The position numbers were made by a program, and so were the translations under genes. A model generated the notes under the pieces. It saw nothing but the letters and a program-made list of their open reading frames with translations. It did not search any database and was not told where the DNA came from. Shown here in pieces: positions 1 to 8,817 of a DNA stretch of 64,000 nt. The stretch is taken from the NCBI GenBank assembly GCA_963839365.1, contig CAWIUT010000002.1, positions 186,001 to 250,000 of the forward strand. Reading direction: 5' to 3'. This stretch comes from DASSKA01 sp963839365 (lineage in GTDB: Bacteria; Actinomycetota; Actinomycetes; Propionibacteriales; Nocardioidaceae). Each line of letters opens with the position of its first letter. The first letter of the stretch is position 1.

Positions 1-1716
1 GAGGAGCTCACCCTCGACGACCCGGCGACGTTCGCGCTCCTCGCCCGGGGCGACACCCTGGGGGTCTTCCAGCTCGACGGCGGGCCGATGCGGGCGCTGC
101 TGCGCAGCATGCGGCCGGACAACTTCGAGGACATCTCCGCGGTCGGTGCGCTCTACCGGCCCGGTCCGATGGGCGCGGACTCCCACAACAAGTACGCCCG
201 CCGCAAGAACGGCCGGGAGGAGGTCACCCCGATCCACCCGGAGCTGGCCGAGCCGCTGCGGGACATCCTGGGGGAGACCTACGGGCTGATCGTCTACCAG
301 GAGCAGGTGATGGCGATCGCCCAGAAGCTGGCCGGCTACTCGCTGGGCCAAGCCGACCTGCTGCGGCGCGCGATGGGCAAGAAGAAGAAGGCCGAGCTGG
401 ACAAGCAGTTCGAGGCATTCTCCGCGGGCATGCGTGAGCGCGGCTACTCGATGGACGCGGTGCAGACGCTGTGGGACATCCTGCTGCCGTTCTCCGACTA
501 CGCCTTCAACAAGGCGCACTCCGCGGCCTACGGGCTGGTGTCTTACTGGACTGCCTACCTGAAGGCGAACTACCCCGCCGAGTACATGGCCGCCGTCCTG
601 ACCTCCGTCAAGGACGACAAGGACAAGATGGCGATCTACCTCAACGAGTGCCGCCGGATGCACATCAAGGTGCTGCCGCCGGACGTCAACGAGTCGGAGT
701 CCACCTTCACCCCCGTCGGCGAGGACATCCGGTTCGGCCTGTCGGCGATCCGCAACGTCGGTGTCAACGTCGTCGACGCCATCGTGTCCGCCCGCCGGGA
801 GAAGGGCCGCTACAGCGACTTCGGCGACTTCATGGACAAGGTGCCGACACTCGTGTGCAACAAGCGGGTCATCGAGTCGCTGGTCAAGGCGGGCGCGTTC
901 GACTCGCTGGGCCACCGGCGCCGGGCGCTGGTGACGATCCACGAGGCCGCGGTCGACCAGTACGTCGACATCAAGCGGAACGAGGCCATCGGACAGGACT
1001 CGTTGTTCGCCGGGCTCGACGACGACGAGGACGGCGGGTTCGGGGTGAGCATCTCGATCCCCGAGATCGACGACTGGGACAAGCAGACCCTGCTCGGTCA
1101 CGAGCGCGACATGCTCGGTCTCTACGTCTCGGACCACCCGCTGATGGGGCTCGAGCACATCTTGACCAACGGCACCGACTGCAGCATCGGGCAGCTGCTC
1201 ACCGACGAGGACCGGCCGGACGGATCCACCGTCACCATCTCGGGACTGATCACGTCGGTGCAGCGCAAGATCACCAAGCGTGGTGACGCCTGGGCGATGA
1301 TCACCCTGGAGGACCTCGAGGGCGGCGTCGACGTGCTGCTGTTCCCCAGCGCCTACCAGCTGGCCAGCACGCTGCTCAACGAGGACGCCATCGTGACCGT
1401 CAAGGGGCGGTTGTCCCGCTCGAAGGACCAGCCGGAGCTGCACGGCCAGGAGGTGACCATCCCCGACCTCTCCCAGGGGCCGACCGGGCCGGTGGTGATC
1501 TCGATGCCGTCCACCCGCTGCACCCCGCCGGTCATCGAACAGCTCAAGGACGTCCTCGGCACGCACCCCGGGATGACCGAAGTACGCTTGCGACTCATGA
1601 CCAAGACCGCCACCACCGTCCTGCGGATCGACGACCGGCTCCGCGTGGCCCCGACGCCGGCGCTGTTCGCGGACCTCAAGGCGCTGCTCGGCCCGCACTG
1701 TCTGACCTCCGCGTGA
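1..1716 (+). CDS. dnaE: DNA polymerase III subunit alpha, C-terminal part
   Basis: This is the replicative DNA polymerase catalytic subunit, cut by the window edge: the frame is open from base 1 and 571 residues remain of a protein usually near 1,180. The window begins just before the family motif GVFQLDGGPMR, so the PHP domain and part of the palm lie upstream. Visible parts are the fingers region with YAFNKAHSAAY (about residue 166), a helix-hairpin-helix/beta-clamp-binding region, and an OB-fold starting at VTISGLITS (about residue 410). The AHSAAY form fits the essential actinobacterial DnaE1 better than the mutagenic DnaE2, but the missing N-terminus prevents a full check. The stop overlaps the next GTG start. 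Confidence 0.97.
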   Translation, partial: EELTLDDPATFALLARGDTLGVFQLDGGPMRALLRSMRPDNFEDISAVGALYRPGPMGADSHNKYARRKNGREEVTPIHPELAEPLRDILGETYGLIVYQEQVMAIAQKLAGYSLGQADLLRRAMGKKKKAELDKQFEAFSAGMRERGYSMDAVQTLWDILLPFSDYAFNKAHSAAYGLVSYWTAYLKANYPAEYMAAVLTSVKDDKDKMAIYLNECRRMHIKVLPPDVNESESTFTPVGEDIRFGLSAIRNVGVNVVDAIVSARREKGRYSDFGDFMDKVPTLVCNKRVIESLVKAGAFDSLGHRRRALVTIHEAAVDQYVDIKRNEAIGQDSLFAGLDDDEDGGFGVSISIPEIDDWDKQTLLGHERDMLGLYVSDHPLMGLEHILTNGTDCSIGQLLTDEDRPDGSTVTISGLITSVQRKITKRGDAWAMITLEDLEGGVDVLLFPSAYQLASTLLNEDAIVTVKGRLSRSKDQPELHGQEVTIPDLSQGPTGPVVISMPSTRCTPPVIEQLKDVLGTHPGMTEVRLRLMTKTATTVLRIDDRLRVAPTPALFADLKALLGPHCLTSA

Positions 1717-2264
1717 GCGTCACCGAGACGCAGAGCGGGACGGCCGACGGGCCCCGCGCGCGGCGCACCGGTCCGCTCGTCGACGTCGCGGTGGTGCTCG
1801 GCTGCTACCTGGCACTGGGGGTGGCCTGCGGCGTGGTGTGGTGGCTGCTCGTGCAGCCGGCCTTGTTCACCAAGGTGCACGGCGGGGGGACGATGAGCGA
1901 GCTGCAGCTCGGCAAGGAGTTCAACGGCGACGGGTGGTACTCCGTGATCGCTGCGGTGGCCGGCATCTGCAGCGGCCTCGCATTGACCTGGTGGCGGTCG
2001 CGGAACTACCTGCTGACCACGCTGCTGCTGGTGCCGGGGTCGGCGCTGGCGGCGACGGTGATGGCGTTGGTGGGACGGACTCTCGGCCCTGAGAGCCCCA
2101 AGGTCGCCATCGCCGCGGCCAAGGTAGGACAGCACATCCCCGACCAGGTGGCCGTCCATGCCTGGGCCAGCTACCTGGTGTGGCCGATGGGAGCGCTGGT
2201 CGGCTCTCTCGGCGTGCTGTGGTCGTCTTCTCGCGGCAACCAGGAGGATCGCAGCCGCGAATAG
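1713..2264 (+). CDS. DUF2567-like membrane protein
   Basis: A 183-residue integral membrane protein of unknown function. It starts at a GTG that overlaps the dnaE stop as GTGA, so it is probably translationally coupled to dnaE. After a short polar N-terminus there are about four hydrophobic segments, near residues 24-48, 75-95, 105-122 and 150-170, with an extracytoplasmic loop after the first. The arrangement and sequence resemble the DUF2567 membrane proteins found beside actinobacterial dnaE genes, which is recognition from memory. No catalytic motif is visible, and the link to replication is only positional. Confidence 0.75.
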   Translation: MSVTETQSGTADGPRARRTGPLVDVAVVLGCYLALGVACGVVWWLLVQPALFTKVHGGGTMSELQLGKEFNGDGWYSVIAAVAGICSGLALTWWRSRNYLLTTLLLVPGSALAATVMALVGRTLGPESPKVAIAAAKVGQHIPDQVAVHAWASYLVWPMGALVGSLGVLWSSSRGNQEDRSRE

Positions 2265-2276
2265 CCGTCCCCCTGC

Positions 2277-3890
2277 TCAGGCGGCGGCCTGGTCGGGTGG
2301 GTCGTGCTTGGTGAGGTAGTGGTCGAACCAGGCCGCGGCCTGTTCGGGGCTGAGCGGGTCGACGGGTGGTGCGTCGTGTGTGGTGGGCTGTCCTGCTGGG
2401 GGTGGTGGGTGCCAGCCGGGCAGGGGTGGGGCGGTGGAGTCGTAGGCGTGTCCGGTGGGGGTCAGGGTGCGGATGGTGTGCACCGGTCCGGGGGCCGCGT
2501 GGGCGGTCCATCCGGGGGCCTGTTTGGCGTAGTTGCACGCCTCGCACAGGCCTTGGCTGTTGGCCCGGCTGGTGGTGCCGCCGTGGGCGTGCGGGGTGGG
2601 GTGGTCGGCGTGCCGGATCGGTGCCCCGCACCACGGGGTGCGGCAGGTCCGGTCCCGGACCACGGTGAACCGGCGTCTGCTGTGGGTGAACAGCCGGCGC
2701 CTGGAGTCCATCGCGACCAGCTGCCCGGTGTCCGGGTGCGCGTAGAGCCGGCGGACCCAGGCCTGGGTGTCGGCGGGCAGGCCGGCGACCAGGCCGCGGA
2801 CCCAGCCGGCGGGCACGGTGCCGTAGCCGTGCAGGTAGCCCGGCTCGTCGCGCGGGTCCCCGGCCAGCCCGCCGACGGAATGGTCATCGGCCTGCCCGCC
2901 GGCGCCGGGGCGGGCGTCTTGGGTGCCGGGGTGGGTGCCGGGGTTGGTGTCTTGCCTGCCGAGGTCGGCGAAGTTGGCGAGGTTGGCGAACAGGGTCTGG
3001 TCGGTGACCACCAGCTGGATCTCCACCGCGGTGGCCTCGGTGGTCTTCTGGCCGGTGAGCAGCTCGACGAGGGTGTCGGCCATCACCTGGCCCCGGGTGC
3101 GCGGGTCGCCGGCGGCGCGGGCGGTGTCGGCGGCCTTGGACAGTGCGGCGTAGCAGGCCACCGCCTGGGCGGCGGGCAGCAGCGCACTCAGGTAGGCCAT
3201 GGTGTCCGGCGCCGGCCGGCTGGTCACGCAGCGGTCGTTCTCGGCCCTGCGGATCCGGGCCAGCACCGCCTGCGGGTCCAGCCGGTAGGCCAGCTTGCGG
3301 ACCTCGGCCTCCAGCCGCTGGTCGCTCCAGCCCTCCAGCTGGGAACCCCGGTCGCCGACCAGGGCCTCGTCCACGGCGGCCCGGTGCTCCCGGGACAGGC
3401 AGCCGGTCTCCTTGGCCAAGAGGGTGGCCCGCCACTCCGAGAGCCAGCCGGCGGCCATCGCGGCGTAGGTGTGCGGCATCTCGGTGACCAGCACCTTGCC
3501 CAGCCCGAGGTGGCGGGCCCCACGGTGCGGGGACTCCCGCCGCGCCAACCCCACCTGCGCGGCCACCCCGCGACCCTGCAGCTTCGCCGGCACCCCGGCC
3601 GCGGCCTGGGCGGCGCGCTGAGAGGCGTCCAGGTCCACACCCAGCCGCGCCTGCGCCGCACACGCGGCGTTCTTCAGCTCCTCCAACGCCCGGAGCCGCT
3701 CCACCCGCACCGCATCCAAGACCGCCCCGCCCCCACCCCTGCCAGCCAGCCCGGCCAGCCCGGCCATCAGGTCCCGGACCTGCGCCACCAGCGGATCCAC
3801 CGCCGAGCCGACGGGCCCGGACGCCGAGCCACCCACCGACACGACGGCACCCTCGGCGGGTGCACCGCGACCCTGGCATGACTCGAACAT
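2277..3890 (-). CDS. 13E12-type DUF222/HNH endonuclease domain protein
   Basis: A 537-residue protein with an N-terminal DUF222 region (about residues 40-330), an Ala/Gly/Pro-rich linker, and a C-terminal HNH nuclease fold near residues 410-470. The HNH part has CxxxxC, DH, a His-Gly-Gly-Thr segment and GLCEACN, the usual metal and catalytic positions. Such proteins are the multicopy 13E12 family of actinobacteria; the target is unknown. The start chosen is the ATG at 3890, because a TAGTGT -10 box ends exactly 7 nt before it. A longer TTG form from 4004 would overlap ybaK and has no promoter or ribosome-binding site. The C-terminal tail is Pro/Gly-rich and low in complexity. Confidence 0.9.
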   Translation of the reverse strand: MFESCQGRGAPAEGAVVSVGGSASGPVGSAVDPLVAQVRDLMAGLAGLAGRGGGGAVLDAVRVERLRALEELKNAACAAQARLGVDLDASQRAAQAAAGVPAKLQGRGVAAQVGLARRESPHRGARHLGLGKVLVTEMPHTYAAMAAGWLSEWRATLLAKETGCLSREHRAAVDEALVGDRGSQLEGWSDQRLEAEVRKLAYRLDPQAVLARIRRAENDRCVTSRPAPDTMAYLSALLPAAQAVACYAALSKAADTARAAGDPRTRGQVMADTLVELLTGQKTTEATAVEIQLVVTDQTLFANLANFADLGRQDTNPGTHPGTQDARPGAGGQADDHSVGGLAGDPRDEPGYLHGYGTVPAGWVRGLVAGLPADTQAWVRRLYAHPDTGQLVAMDSRRRLFTHSRRRFTVVRDRTCRTPWCGAPIRHADHPTPHAHGGTTSRANSQGLCEACNYAKQAPGWTAHAAPGPVHTIRTLTPTGHAYDSTAPPLPGWHPPPPAGQPTTHDAPPVDPLSPEQAAAWFDHYLTKHDPPDQAAA

Positions 3891-3897
3891 GTGTTCG

Positions 3898-3903
3898 ACA
3901 CTA
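3898..3903 (-). promoter_or_regulatory. -10 box of the DUF222/HNH gene (leaderless)
   Basis: TAGTGT on the minus strand ends 7 nt before the ATG at 3890, which places the transcription start at the start codon. No convincing -35 is visible. This decides the start against the upstream TTG. Confidence 0.5.
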
Positions 3904-3981
3904 GTGATCGCCTCGGCCCCGGTCAACAGCGCGTCCGGTCCTGGGAACGCGTCGTTGCCGGTGCGGTGAGTGCCGTCCCGG

Positions 3982-4470
3982 CTACCGCCGGATCGGTGCG
4001 ACAACGGCCGAGGTGACGGCGACCAGGTCGGCGGGGGGCAGCTCGACGTCCATCCCTCGCCGGCCCCCGGACACGAACACGGTGGGGAAGCTCCGAGCAG
4101 AGTCGTCCAGCACGGTCGGGTGCTGCTTGCGCTGCCCGACGGGAGAGATGCCGCCGATCACGTAGCCACTGGCCCGCTCGGCGTCCCTGGGGTCTGCCAG
4201 CACCGCGGACTTGCCGCCCAGCGCCGCAGCCACCGCCTTCAGGTCCAGCCGCGAGGCGACCGGGACGATCCCCACGCACAGCCTCCGGTCGAGGGAGACG
4301 AACAGGGTCTTGAAGACCCGCGCCGGGTCCAGGCCGAGTGCCGCGGCGGCCTCCTCGCCGTACGACTCCGCCTGCGGGTCGTGCTCGTAGGAGCGCACCG
4401 TGAACGCGACCCCCGCCCGGGCGAGCGCGACGGTGGCGGGGGTGGAGGCGGCCTTCTGCTTCCTGCCCAT
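3982..4470 (-). CDS. ybaK: Cys-tRNA(Pro)/Cys-tRNA(Cys) deacylase YbaK
   Basis: A 162-residue YbaK/EbsC-type aminoacyl-tRNA editing protein that hydrolyses mischarged tRNA in trans. The whole protein is one editing domain. The conserved segments ARVFKTLFVSLD, which carries the family's essential Lys, and YVIGGISPVGQRK are present, and the length is normal for the family. The ATG at 4470 shares one base with the stop of the upstream LON-domain gene (TGATG), so the two genes form a coupled pair. The 3' end lies 91 bp before the DUF222/HNH start. Confidence 0.95.
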   Translation of the reverse strand: MGRKQKAASTPATVALARAGVAFTVRSYEHDPQAESYGEEAAAALGLDPARVFKTLFVSLDRRLCVGIVPVASRLDLKAVAAALGGKSAVLADPRDAERASGYVIGGISPVGQRKQHPTVLDDSARSFPTVFVSGGRRGMDVELPPADLVAVTSAVVAPIRR

Positions 4471-5138
4471 CAGTTCGGGCTCCAGCCGGTCCGGGCGACC
4501 TCCGTGGCGGGCATGGACGGGATGGCCCGCATCGAGCGCATCTCCTCGCGGAGTGCGTGCCTGAGGATCACCAGGCGCTGCCGGGCGTCGTCGGCCTCCA
4601 GCAGCCCCTGCCGCTCCTGCAGGGTCAGCGGACAGCTGGCGGCCAGGGTGTAGGACAGGTACGTCGGATCGCTCGGCAGGGAGGCGTCCAGCGCGTCCCT
4701 GCCACGCAGCTCGGCGAGCGCCTTCTTGTACGCCGCGAACGTCTCGAGGCTGCGCCGGACCTCCTTGTCGGCGCCTTCGGCGGGAGGGTCCTCGAGCAGC
4801 GACACCTCTCCCGTCAGGTATAGGCCGCTGGTGTCCAGACTGTTCAGGCGCATCCGGCTGCGGCCCACCACCTCGATGTCGAACCGCCCGTCGGCGTACG
4901 GCGTCACACTGGTCATCTGGGCAACGCAGCCGACGCGGTGCAGCGACTGCGCCCCATGCGAACCGACCTCGTAGCCCTCCCTGATCGCCACCACGCCGAA
5001 CAGCCGCAGGGACTTGTCGGCGATACCCAGCAGGTGGTGCACCAGCGCCCGGTAGCGGTCCTCGAACACGTGCAGCGGCATCCGCACCCCGGGGAACAGC
5101 ACGGTGTTCAGCGGGAACATCGGCAGTTGCTCGCTCAC
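4470..5138 (-). CDS. LON peptidase substrate-binding domain protein
   Basis: A 222-residue stand-alone LON N-domain protein, without the AAA or Ser-Lys protease parts of Lon. The start MFPLNTVLFPG and the following HVFEDRYRAL are typical. Function is unproven; the family is thought to bind unfolded or substrate proteins, and a protease partner is not in the window. The GTG at 5138 is preceded at 6 nt by TAGGTT, so the mRNA is probably leaderless. The gene is divergent from hisD and overlaps ybaK by one base. Confidence 0.92.
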   Translation of the reverse strand: MSEQLPMFPLNTVLFPGVRMPLHVFEDRYRALVHHLLGIADKSLRLFGVVAIREGYEVGSHGAQSLHRVGCVAQMTSVTPYADGRFDIEVVGRSRMRLNSLDTSGLYLTGEVSLLEDPPAEGADKEVRRSLETFAAYKKALAELRGRDALDASLPSDPTYLSYTLAASCPLTLQERQGLLEADDARQRLVILRHALREEMRSMRAIPSMPATEVARTGWSPN

Positions 5139-5144
5139 GGTGCC

Positions 5145-5150
5145 AACCTA
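5145..5150 (-). promoter_or_regulatory. -10 box of the LON-domain gene (leaderless)
   Basis: TAGGTT on the minus strand, 6 nt before the GTG at 5138. No clear -35 is seen. Confidence 0.5.
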
Positions 5151-5210
5151 TCGGTCCGTGCCGGCCCGTCGTCCTGCTGAGACGCGAAGTGCCCGTCGAC
5201 GGCCGGTCCT

Positions 5211-5216
5211 TACACT
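5211..5216 (+). promoter_or_regulatory. -10 box of the his operon (leaderless)
   Basis: TACACT ends 7 nt before the hisD ATG at 5224, so transcription should start at or next to the A of the start codon. No Shine-Dalgarno sequence precedes the ATG. No T-box or leader peptide fits in the 85 bp between the LON gene and hisD, so any control is probably at promoter level. Confidence 0.5.
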
Positions 5217-5223
5217 GGCAGTC

Positions 5224-6522
5224 ATGCTGCGCCGCATCGATCTCCGGGGAAAGGCCACGCGCGACTACCGCGCCGTGGTGCCGCGCGCCGACCTGGACGT
5301 CACTCGTGCCGTGGAGACGGTGCGGCCGATCTGCGACGCGGTTCGCGACCGTGGCGTGGAGGCGATCGTGGAGTTCGCGCGCCGGTTCGACCGCGTGGAG
5401 CAGCAGGAGATCACCGTGCCCAGGGCGGCCATCGCGGAGGCGCCGGAACGGCTCGACCCGGACGTCCGGGCCGGGCTGGAGGAGTCGATCGCCCGGCTCC
5501 GTCGCACCTGTGAAGCAGAGCTGGAACCCGACGTGGTCACCGAGGTGGCCGCAGGCGGCACGGTCACTCAGCGGATGGTGCCGGTCGACCGGGTCGGCCT
5601 CTACGTGCCCGGCGGGCTGGCGCCGCTGGTCTCCAGCGTGGTGATGAACGTGGTGCCCGCCCAGGTAGCCGGGGTGTCCTCGATCGCGCTGACCTCCTCG
5701 CCCCAGGCCGAGCACGGGGGCCTGCCGCACCCGACCATCCTGGCCGCCTGCGCGCTGCTGGGCATCGACGAGGTGTACGCCGTCGGTGGGGCTCAGGCGA
5801 TCGCGATGTTCGCCTACGGGGCCGGCCCGTGTGCGCCGGTCGACATGGTGACCGGGCCCGGGAACATCTACACCGTCTCGGCCAAGCGGCTGCTCAAGGG
5901 GGTGGTCGGCATCGACTCCGAGGCCGGCCCCACCGAGATCGCGATCCTGGCCGACGGCTCGGCCGAGCCCGCGTACCTCGCCGCGGACCTCATCAGCCAG
6001 GCCGAGCACGACCCGATGGCGGCCTCCGTGCTGGTCACCCCGTCGACCGAGCTGGCGGACGCCGTGGACGCCGAGGTCGGGCGGCAGGTGGCCGCGACCA
6101 AGCACGTGGAGCGGATCCGCACCGCGCTGTCCGGCACCCAGTCCGGCACGGTCCTCGTCGACGACCTGGAGCAGGGCCTGGCCGTGGTGAACGCCTACGC
6201 CGCCGAGCACCTGGAGATCCAGACCGAGGACGCCGCAGCCTGGGCGGCCCGGGTCAGGAACGCCGGTGCGGTGTTCGTCGGACCGTCCGCCCCGGTGTCG
6301 CTGGGGGACTACTGCGCCGGGTCCAACCACGTGCTGCCCACCGGCGGGTGCGCCTGCCACTCCTCGGGTCTGTCGGTGCGCACGTTCCGCAAGGCCGTGC
6401 ACGTGGTCTCCTACGACGCGGACGCCCTGCGGGAGGTGGCCGCCCACACGATCGCGCTGGCCGAGGCGGAGGACCTGCCCGGGCACGCCGCGGCGATCCG
6501 GGTGCGCGCCGAGGAGAGCTGA
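5224..6522 (+). CDS. hisD: Histidinol dehydrogenase
   Basis: HisD oxidises L-histidinol to L-histidine in two NAD-dependent steps, the last reactions of histidine synthesis, in the cytoplasm as a zinc dimer. The protein is 432 residues. SQAEHD near residue 257 carries the zinc/substrate Gln and His, AAEHLE near 326 carries the catalytic Glu-His pair, and LGDYCAGSNHVLPTGG near 360 is the family signature. A longer reading frame from 5104 is rejected because homology begins at MLRRIDLRG and a -10 box lies 7 nt before that ATG. It is the first gene of the his operon, and its stop overlaps hisC (ATGA type). Confidence 0.98.
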   Translation: MLRRIDLRGKATRDYRAVVPRADLDVTRAVETVRPICDAVRDRGVEAIVEFARRFDRVEQQEITVPRAAIAEAPERLDPDVRAGLEESIARLRRTCEAELEPDVVTEVAAGGTVTQRMVPVDRVGLYVPGGLAPLVSSVVMNVVPAQVAGVSSIALTSSPQAEHGGLPHPTILAACALLGIDEVYAVGGAQAIAMFAYGAGPCAPVDMVTGPGNIYTVSAKRLLKGVVGIDSEAGPTEIAILADGSAEPAYLAADLISQAEHDPMAASVLVTPSTELADAVDAEVGRQVAATKHVERIRTALSGTQSGTVLVDDLEQGLAVVNAYAAEHLEIQTEDAAAWAARVRNAGAVFVGPSAPVSLGDYCAGSNHVLPTGGCACHSSGLSVRTFRKAVHVVSYDADALREVAAHTIALAEAEDLPGHAAAIRVRAEES

Positions 6523-7592
6523 TGGAGCTTCCGCTCCGCGAGGAGCTCAGGGGCATCGCGCCCTACGGGGCGCCGCAGCTGCAGGTCCCCGTCGCGCTCA
6601 ACGTCAACGAGAACCCGTACCCGCCCAGCGAGGCGGTGGTCGCCGCGGTCGCGGACGCGGTCGCCGAGGTCACCCGCACCCTGAACCGCTACCCGGACCG
6701 CGAGCTGGTCGCGTTGCGCCGTGCTCTGGCGGACTACCTCGGGCACGGCGTGACCCCGGAGCAGGTGTGGGCGGCCAACGGCTCGAACGAGGTGATGCTG
6801 CAGCTGCTGCAGGCGTTCGGCGGTCCGGGCCGGGTCGCGGTCTCCTTCGCGCCGACCTACTCGATGTACCCGGAGTACGCCCGCAACGCGATGACCGGCT
6901 GGGTCGTCGGCCACCGCGAGGCCGACTTCTCCCTCGACGTCGACCATGCCCGGGAGGTCATCCGGGAGCACCGGCCGTCCGTCGTACTGCTGCCCTCACC
7001 GAACAACCCGACCGGCACCGCGCTGCCCCTGGACACCGTCGAGGCCCTCTGCGAGGTCGCCGCCCCCGGGCTGGTGGTGGTCGACGAGGCGTACGGCGAG
7101 TTCCGGCGCGCCGGAACCCCGTCCGCGCTCGAGGTGCTCGACGCGCACCCGAACCTGGTGGTCACCCGCACCATGAGCAAGGCGTTCGCGCTGGCCGGCG
7201 CCCGGGTCGGCTACCTGGCGGCAGCGCCGGAGATCTGCGACGCGGTGCGGCTGGTCCGGCTGCCCTACCACCTGTCCGCGGTCACCCAGTCCGTCGCCCT
7301 GGTGGCGCTGTCCCAGGCCAAGCAGCTGCTGGCCCGGGTGGACGACCTGCGGGCCGAGCGGGACGCCACGGTGGCCTGGCTGCGCTCGCTCGGACTCGAG
7401 GTGGCCGACAGCGACGCGAACTTCTGCCTGTTCGGCAGGTTCGAGGACCGGCACTCGGTGTGGCAGGCTCTGCTGGACCGCGGCGTCCTGATCCGCGAGA
7501 CCGGGCCGGACGGGTGGCTGCGGGTGTCGATCGGCACCCCGGAGGAGATGGCGGCCTTCCGCACCGCCCTCGAGGAGGTACTGAACAGATGA
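6522..7592 (+). CDS. hisC: Histidinol-phosphate aminotransferase
   Basis: HisC transfers an amino group from glutamate to imidazole-acetol phosphate using PLP. The 356-residue protein is a class I/II aminotransferase: NVNENPYPPS near the N-terminus, PSPNNPTGT for substrate and cofactor contact, VVDEAYGEF with the PLP Asp/Tyr, and TMSKAFALAGARVGY with the Schiff-base Lys. The ATG overlaps the hisD stop by one base. Of the reading-frame starts possible upstream, only this one fits the family N-terminus. Its stop overlaps the hisB ATG as ATGA. Confidence 0.98.
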   Translation: MELPLREELRGIAPYGAPQLQVPVALNVNENPYPPSEAVVAAVADAVAEVTRTLNRYPDRELVALRRALADYLGHGVTPEQVWAANGSNEVMLQLLQAFGGPGRVAVSFAPTYSMYPEYARNAMTGWVVGHREADFSLDVDHAREVIREHRPSVVLLPSPNNPTGTALPLDTVEALCEVAAPGLVVVDEAYGEFRRAGTPSALEVLDAHPNLVVTRTMSKAFALAGARVGYLAAAPEICDAVRLVRLPYHLSAVTQSVALVALSQAKQLLARVDDLRAERDATVAWLRSLGLEVADSDANFCLFGRFEDRHSVWQALLDRGVLIRETGPDGWLRVSIGTPEEMAAFRTALEEVLNR

Positions 7593-8188
7593 GCCGAAGC
7601 GCACGGGTCGAGCGGGAGACCGCCGAGTCCAAGGTCACCGTCGAGATCGACCTCGACGGCAGCGGCCGCACCGACGTGTCCACCGGTGTCGGGTTCTACG
7701 ACCACATGCTCGACTCCTTCGGACGGCACGGCCTCTTCGACCTCACCGTGGCCACCTCGGGCGACGTGCACGTCGACGCCCACCACACCGTGGAGGACAC
7801 GGCCATCGCGCTCGGCGAGGCCCTGCGCCGCGCCCTCGGCGACAAGTCCCGGATCCGTCGGTTCGGCGCCGCGCTGGTGCCCTTGGACGAGACCCTGGTG
7901 CAGTGCGCGGTGGACGTCTCCGGTCGGCCCTACTGCGTGCACTCCGGTGAGCCGGAGGAACAGGCGTTCGTGACCATCGGCGGGTCCTACCTGGGCTCGC
8001 TGACCCGGCACGTGCTGGAGACGCTGGCGTTCCACGCCGCGCTCGCCCTGCACGTGCGGGTGCTGTCCGGGCGCGACCCGCACCACATCGTCGAGGCGCA
8101 GTTCAAGGCCGTCGCCCGCGCGCTGCGCGACGCCGTCGCCTTCGACCCGCGGGAGCCGGGCGTGCCCAGCACCAAGGGCAGCCTGTGA
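7589..8188 (+). CDS. hisB: Imidazoleglycerol-phosphate dehydratase
   Basis: HisB dehydrates imidazole glycerol phosphate to imidazole acetol phosphate with manganese. At 199 residues it is the monofunctional actinobacterial form, without the fused histidinol-phosphatase of enterobacteria. Both metal motifs are present: DAHHTVEDT near residue 63 and DPHHIVEAQFKA near 168. The N-terminal RVERETAESKV and FYDHMLDSFGRHG are also characteristic. The ATG overlaps the hisC stop by 4 nt and the stop overlaps the hisH GTG. A separate histidinol-phosphatase gene is not in the window. Confidence 0.98.
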   Translation: MSRSARVERETAESKVTVEIDLDGSGRTDVSTGVGFYDHMLDSFGRHGLFDLTVATSGDVHVDAHHTVEDTAIALGEALRRALGDKSRIRRFGAALVPLDETLVQCAVDVSGRPYCVHSGEPEEQAFVTIGGSYLGSLTRHVLETLAFHAALALHVRVLSGRDPHHIVEAQFKAVARALRDAVAFDPREPGVPSTKGSL

Positions 8189-8817
8189 CCGCTCGCGTGG
8201 TCGTTCTCGACTACGGCTCGGGCAACACCCACTCCGCCGTCCGTGCCCTCGAGCGGGCCGGGGCCGAGGTCGCGCTCACCGCTGACCGGGCCGCCGCCGC
8301 GGAGGCCGACGGTCTCGTGGTGCCCGGGGTTGGCGCGTTCGCCGCCTGCGTGGCCGGTTTGAGGGCTGTGCGGGCTCCGGAGACGATCGGCCGACGGTTG
8401 GCCGGCGGGCGCCCGGTCCTCGGGATCTGCGTGGGCATGCAGGTGCTGTTCCACAAGGGCGTGGAACACGGGGTGGAGACACCGGGCCTGGACGAGTGGC
8501 CCGGGGTGGTGGAGCGGCTGCAGGCGGCCGTCGTACCGCACATGGGATGGAACGAGGTCGAGGTGCCAGAGACAAGCACGCTGTTTGCCGGGGTGGAGAA
8601 GGAGCGCTTCTACTTCGTGCACTCCTACGCCGCCCGGACCTGGGACCTGCACACCGACGGGCGCACCCGGGAGCCGCTGGTCACCTGGTCGACCCACGAC
8701 GCGGACCGGTTCGTCGCGGCCGTCGAGAACGGACCGCTGTCGGCGACCCAGTTCCACCCCGAGAAGTCCGGCGACGCGGGGGCGGCGTTGCTGGCCAACT
8801 GGGTGAGGTCCCTGTGA
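8185..8817 (+). CDS. hisH: Imidazole glycerol phosphate synthase, glutaminase subunit
   Basis: HisH hydrolyses glutamine and passes ammonia to HisF through the HisF barrel. The 210-residue class I amidotransferase has the nucleophilic Cys in LGICVGMQVLF (about residue 80) and the His-Glu pair in QFHPEKSG (about 190). The N-terminal loop reads DYGSGNTHS where most relatives have DYGxGNLRS or GNLHS. The GTG start overlaps the hisB stop as GTGA, and the stop overlaps priA the same way. Confidence 0.97.
   Translation: MTARVVVLDYGSGNTHSAVRALERAGAEVALTADRAAAAEADGLVVPGVGAFAACVAGLRAVRAPETIGRRLAGGRPVLGICVGMQVLFHKGVEHGVETPGLDEWPGVVERLQAAVVPHMGWNEVEVPETSTLFAGVEKERFYFVHSYAARTWDLHTDGRTREPLVTWSTHDADRFVAAVENGPLSATQFHPEKSGDAGAALLANWVRSL

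Noticed and set aside
2304..3881. 525-codon plus-strand frame opposite the DUF222/HNH gene
   Set aside because: Low-complexity Gly/Val/Arg product; the minus strand carries a complete HNH motif.
3891..4004. TTG at 4004 as start of the HNH protein
   Set aside because: It would overlap ybaK by 23 bp, has no ribosome-binding site, and a -10 box points to the ATG at 3890.
3982..6486. One 834-codon minus-strand frame covering YbaK and the antisense of hisD
   Set aside because: Only the last 162 codons are YbaK; the rest is the antisense of the LON gene and hisD read through without stops.
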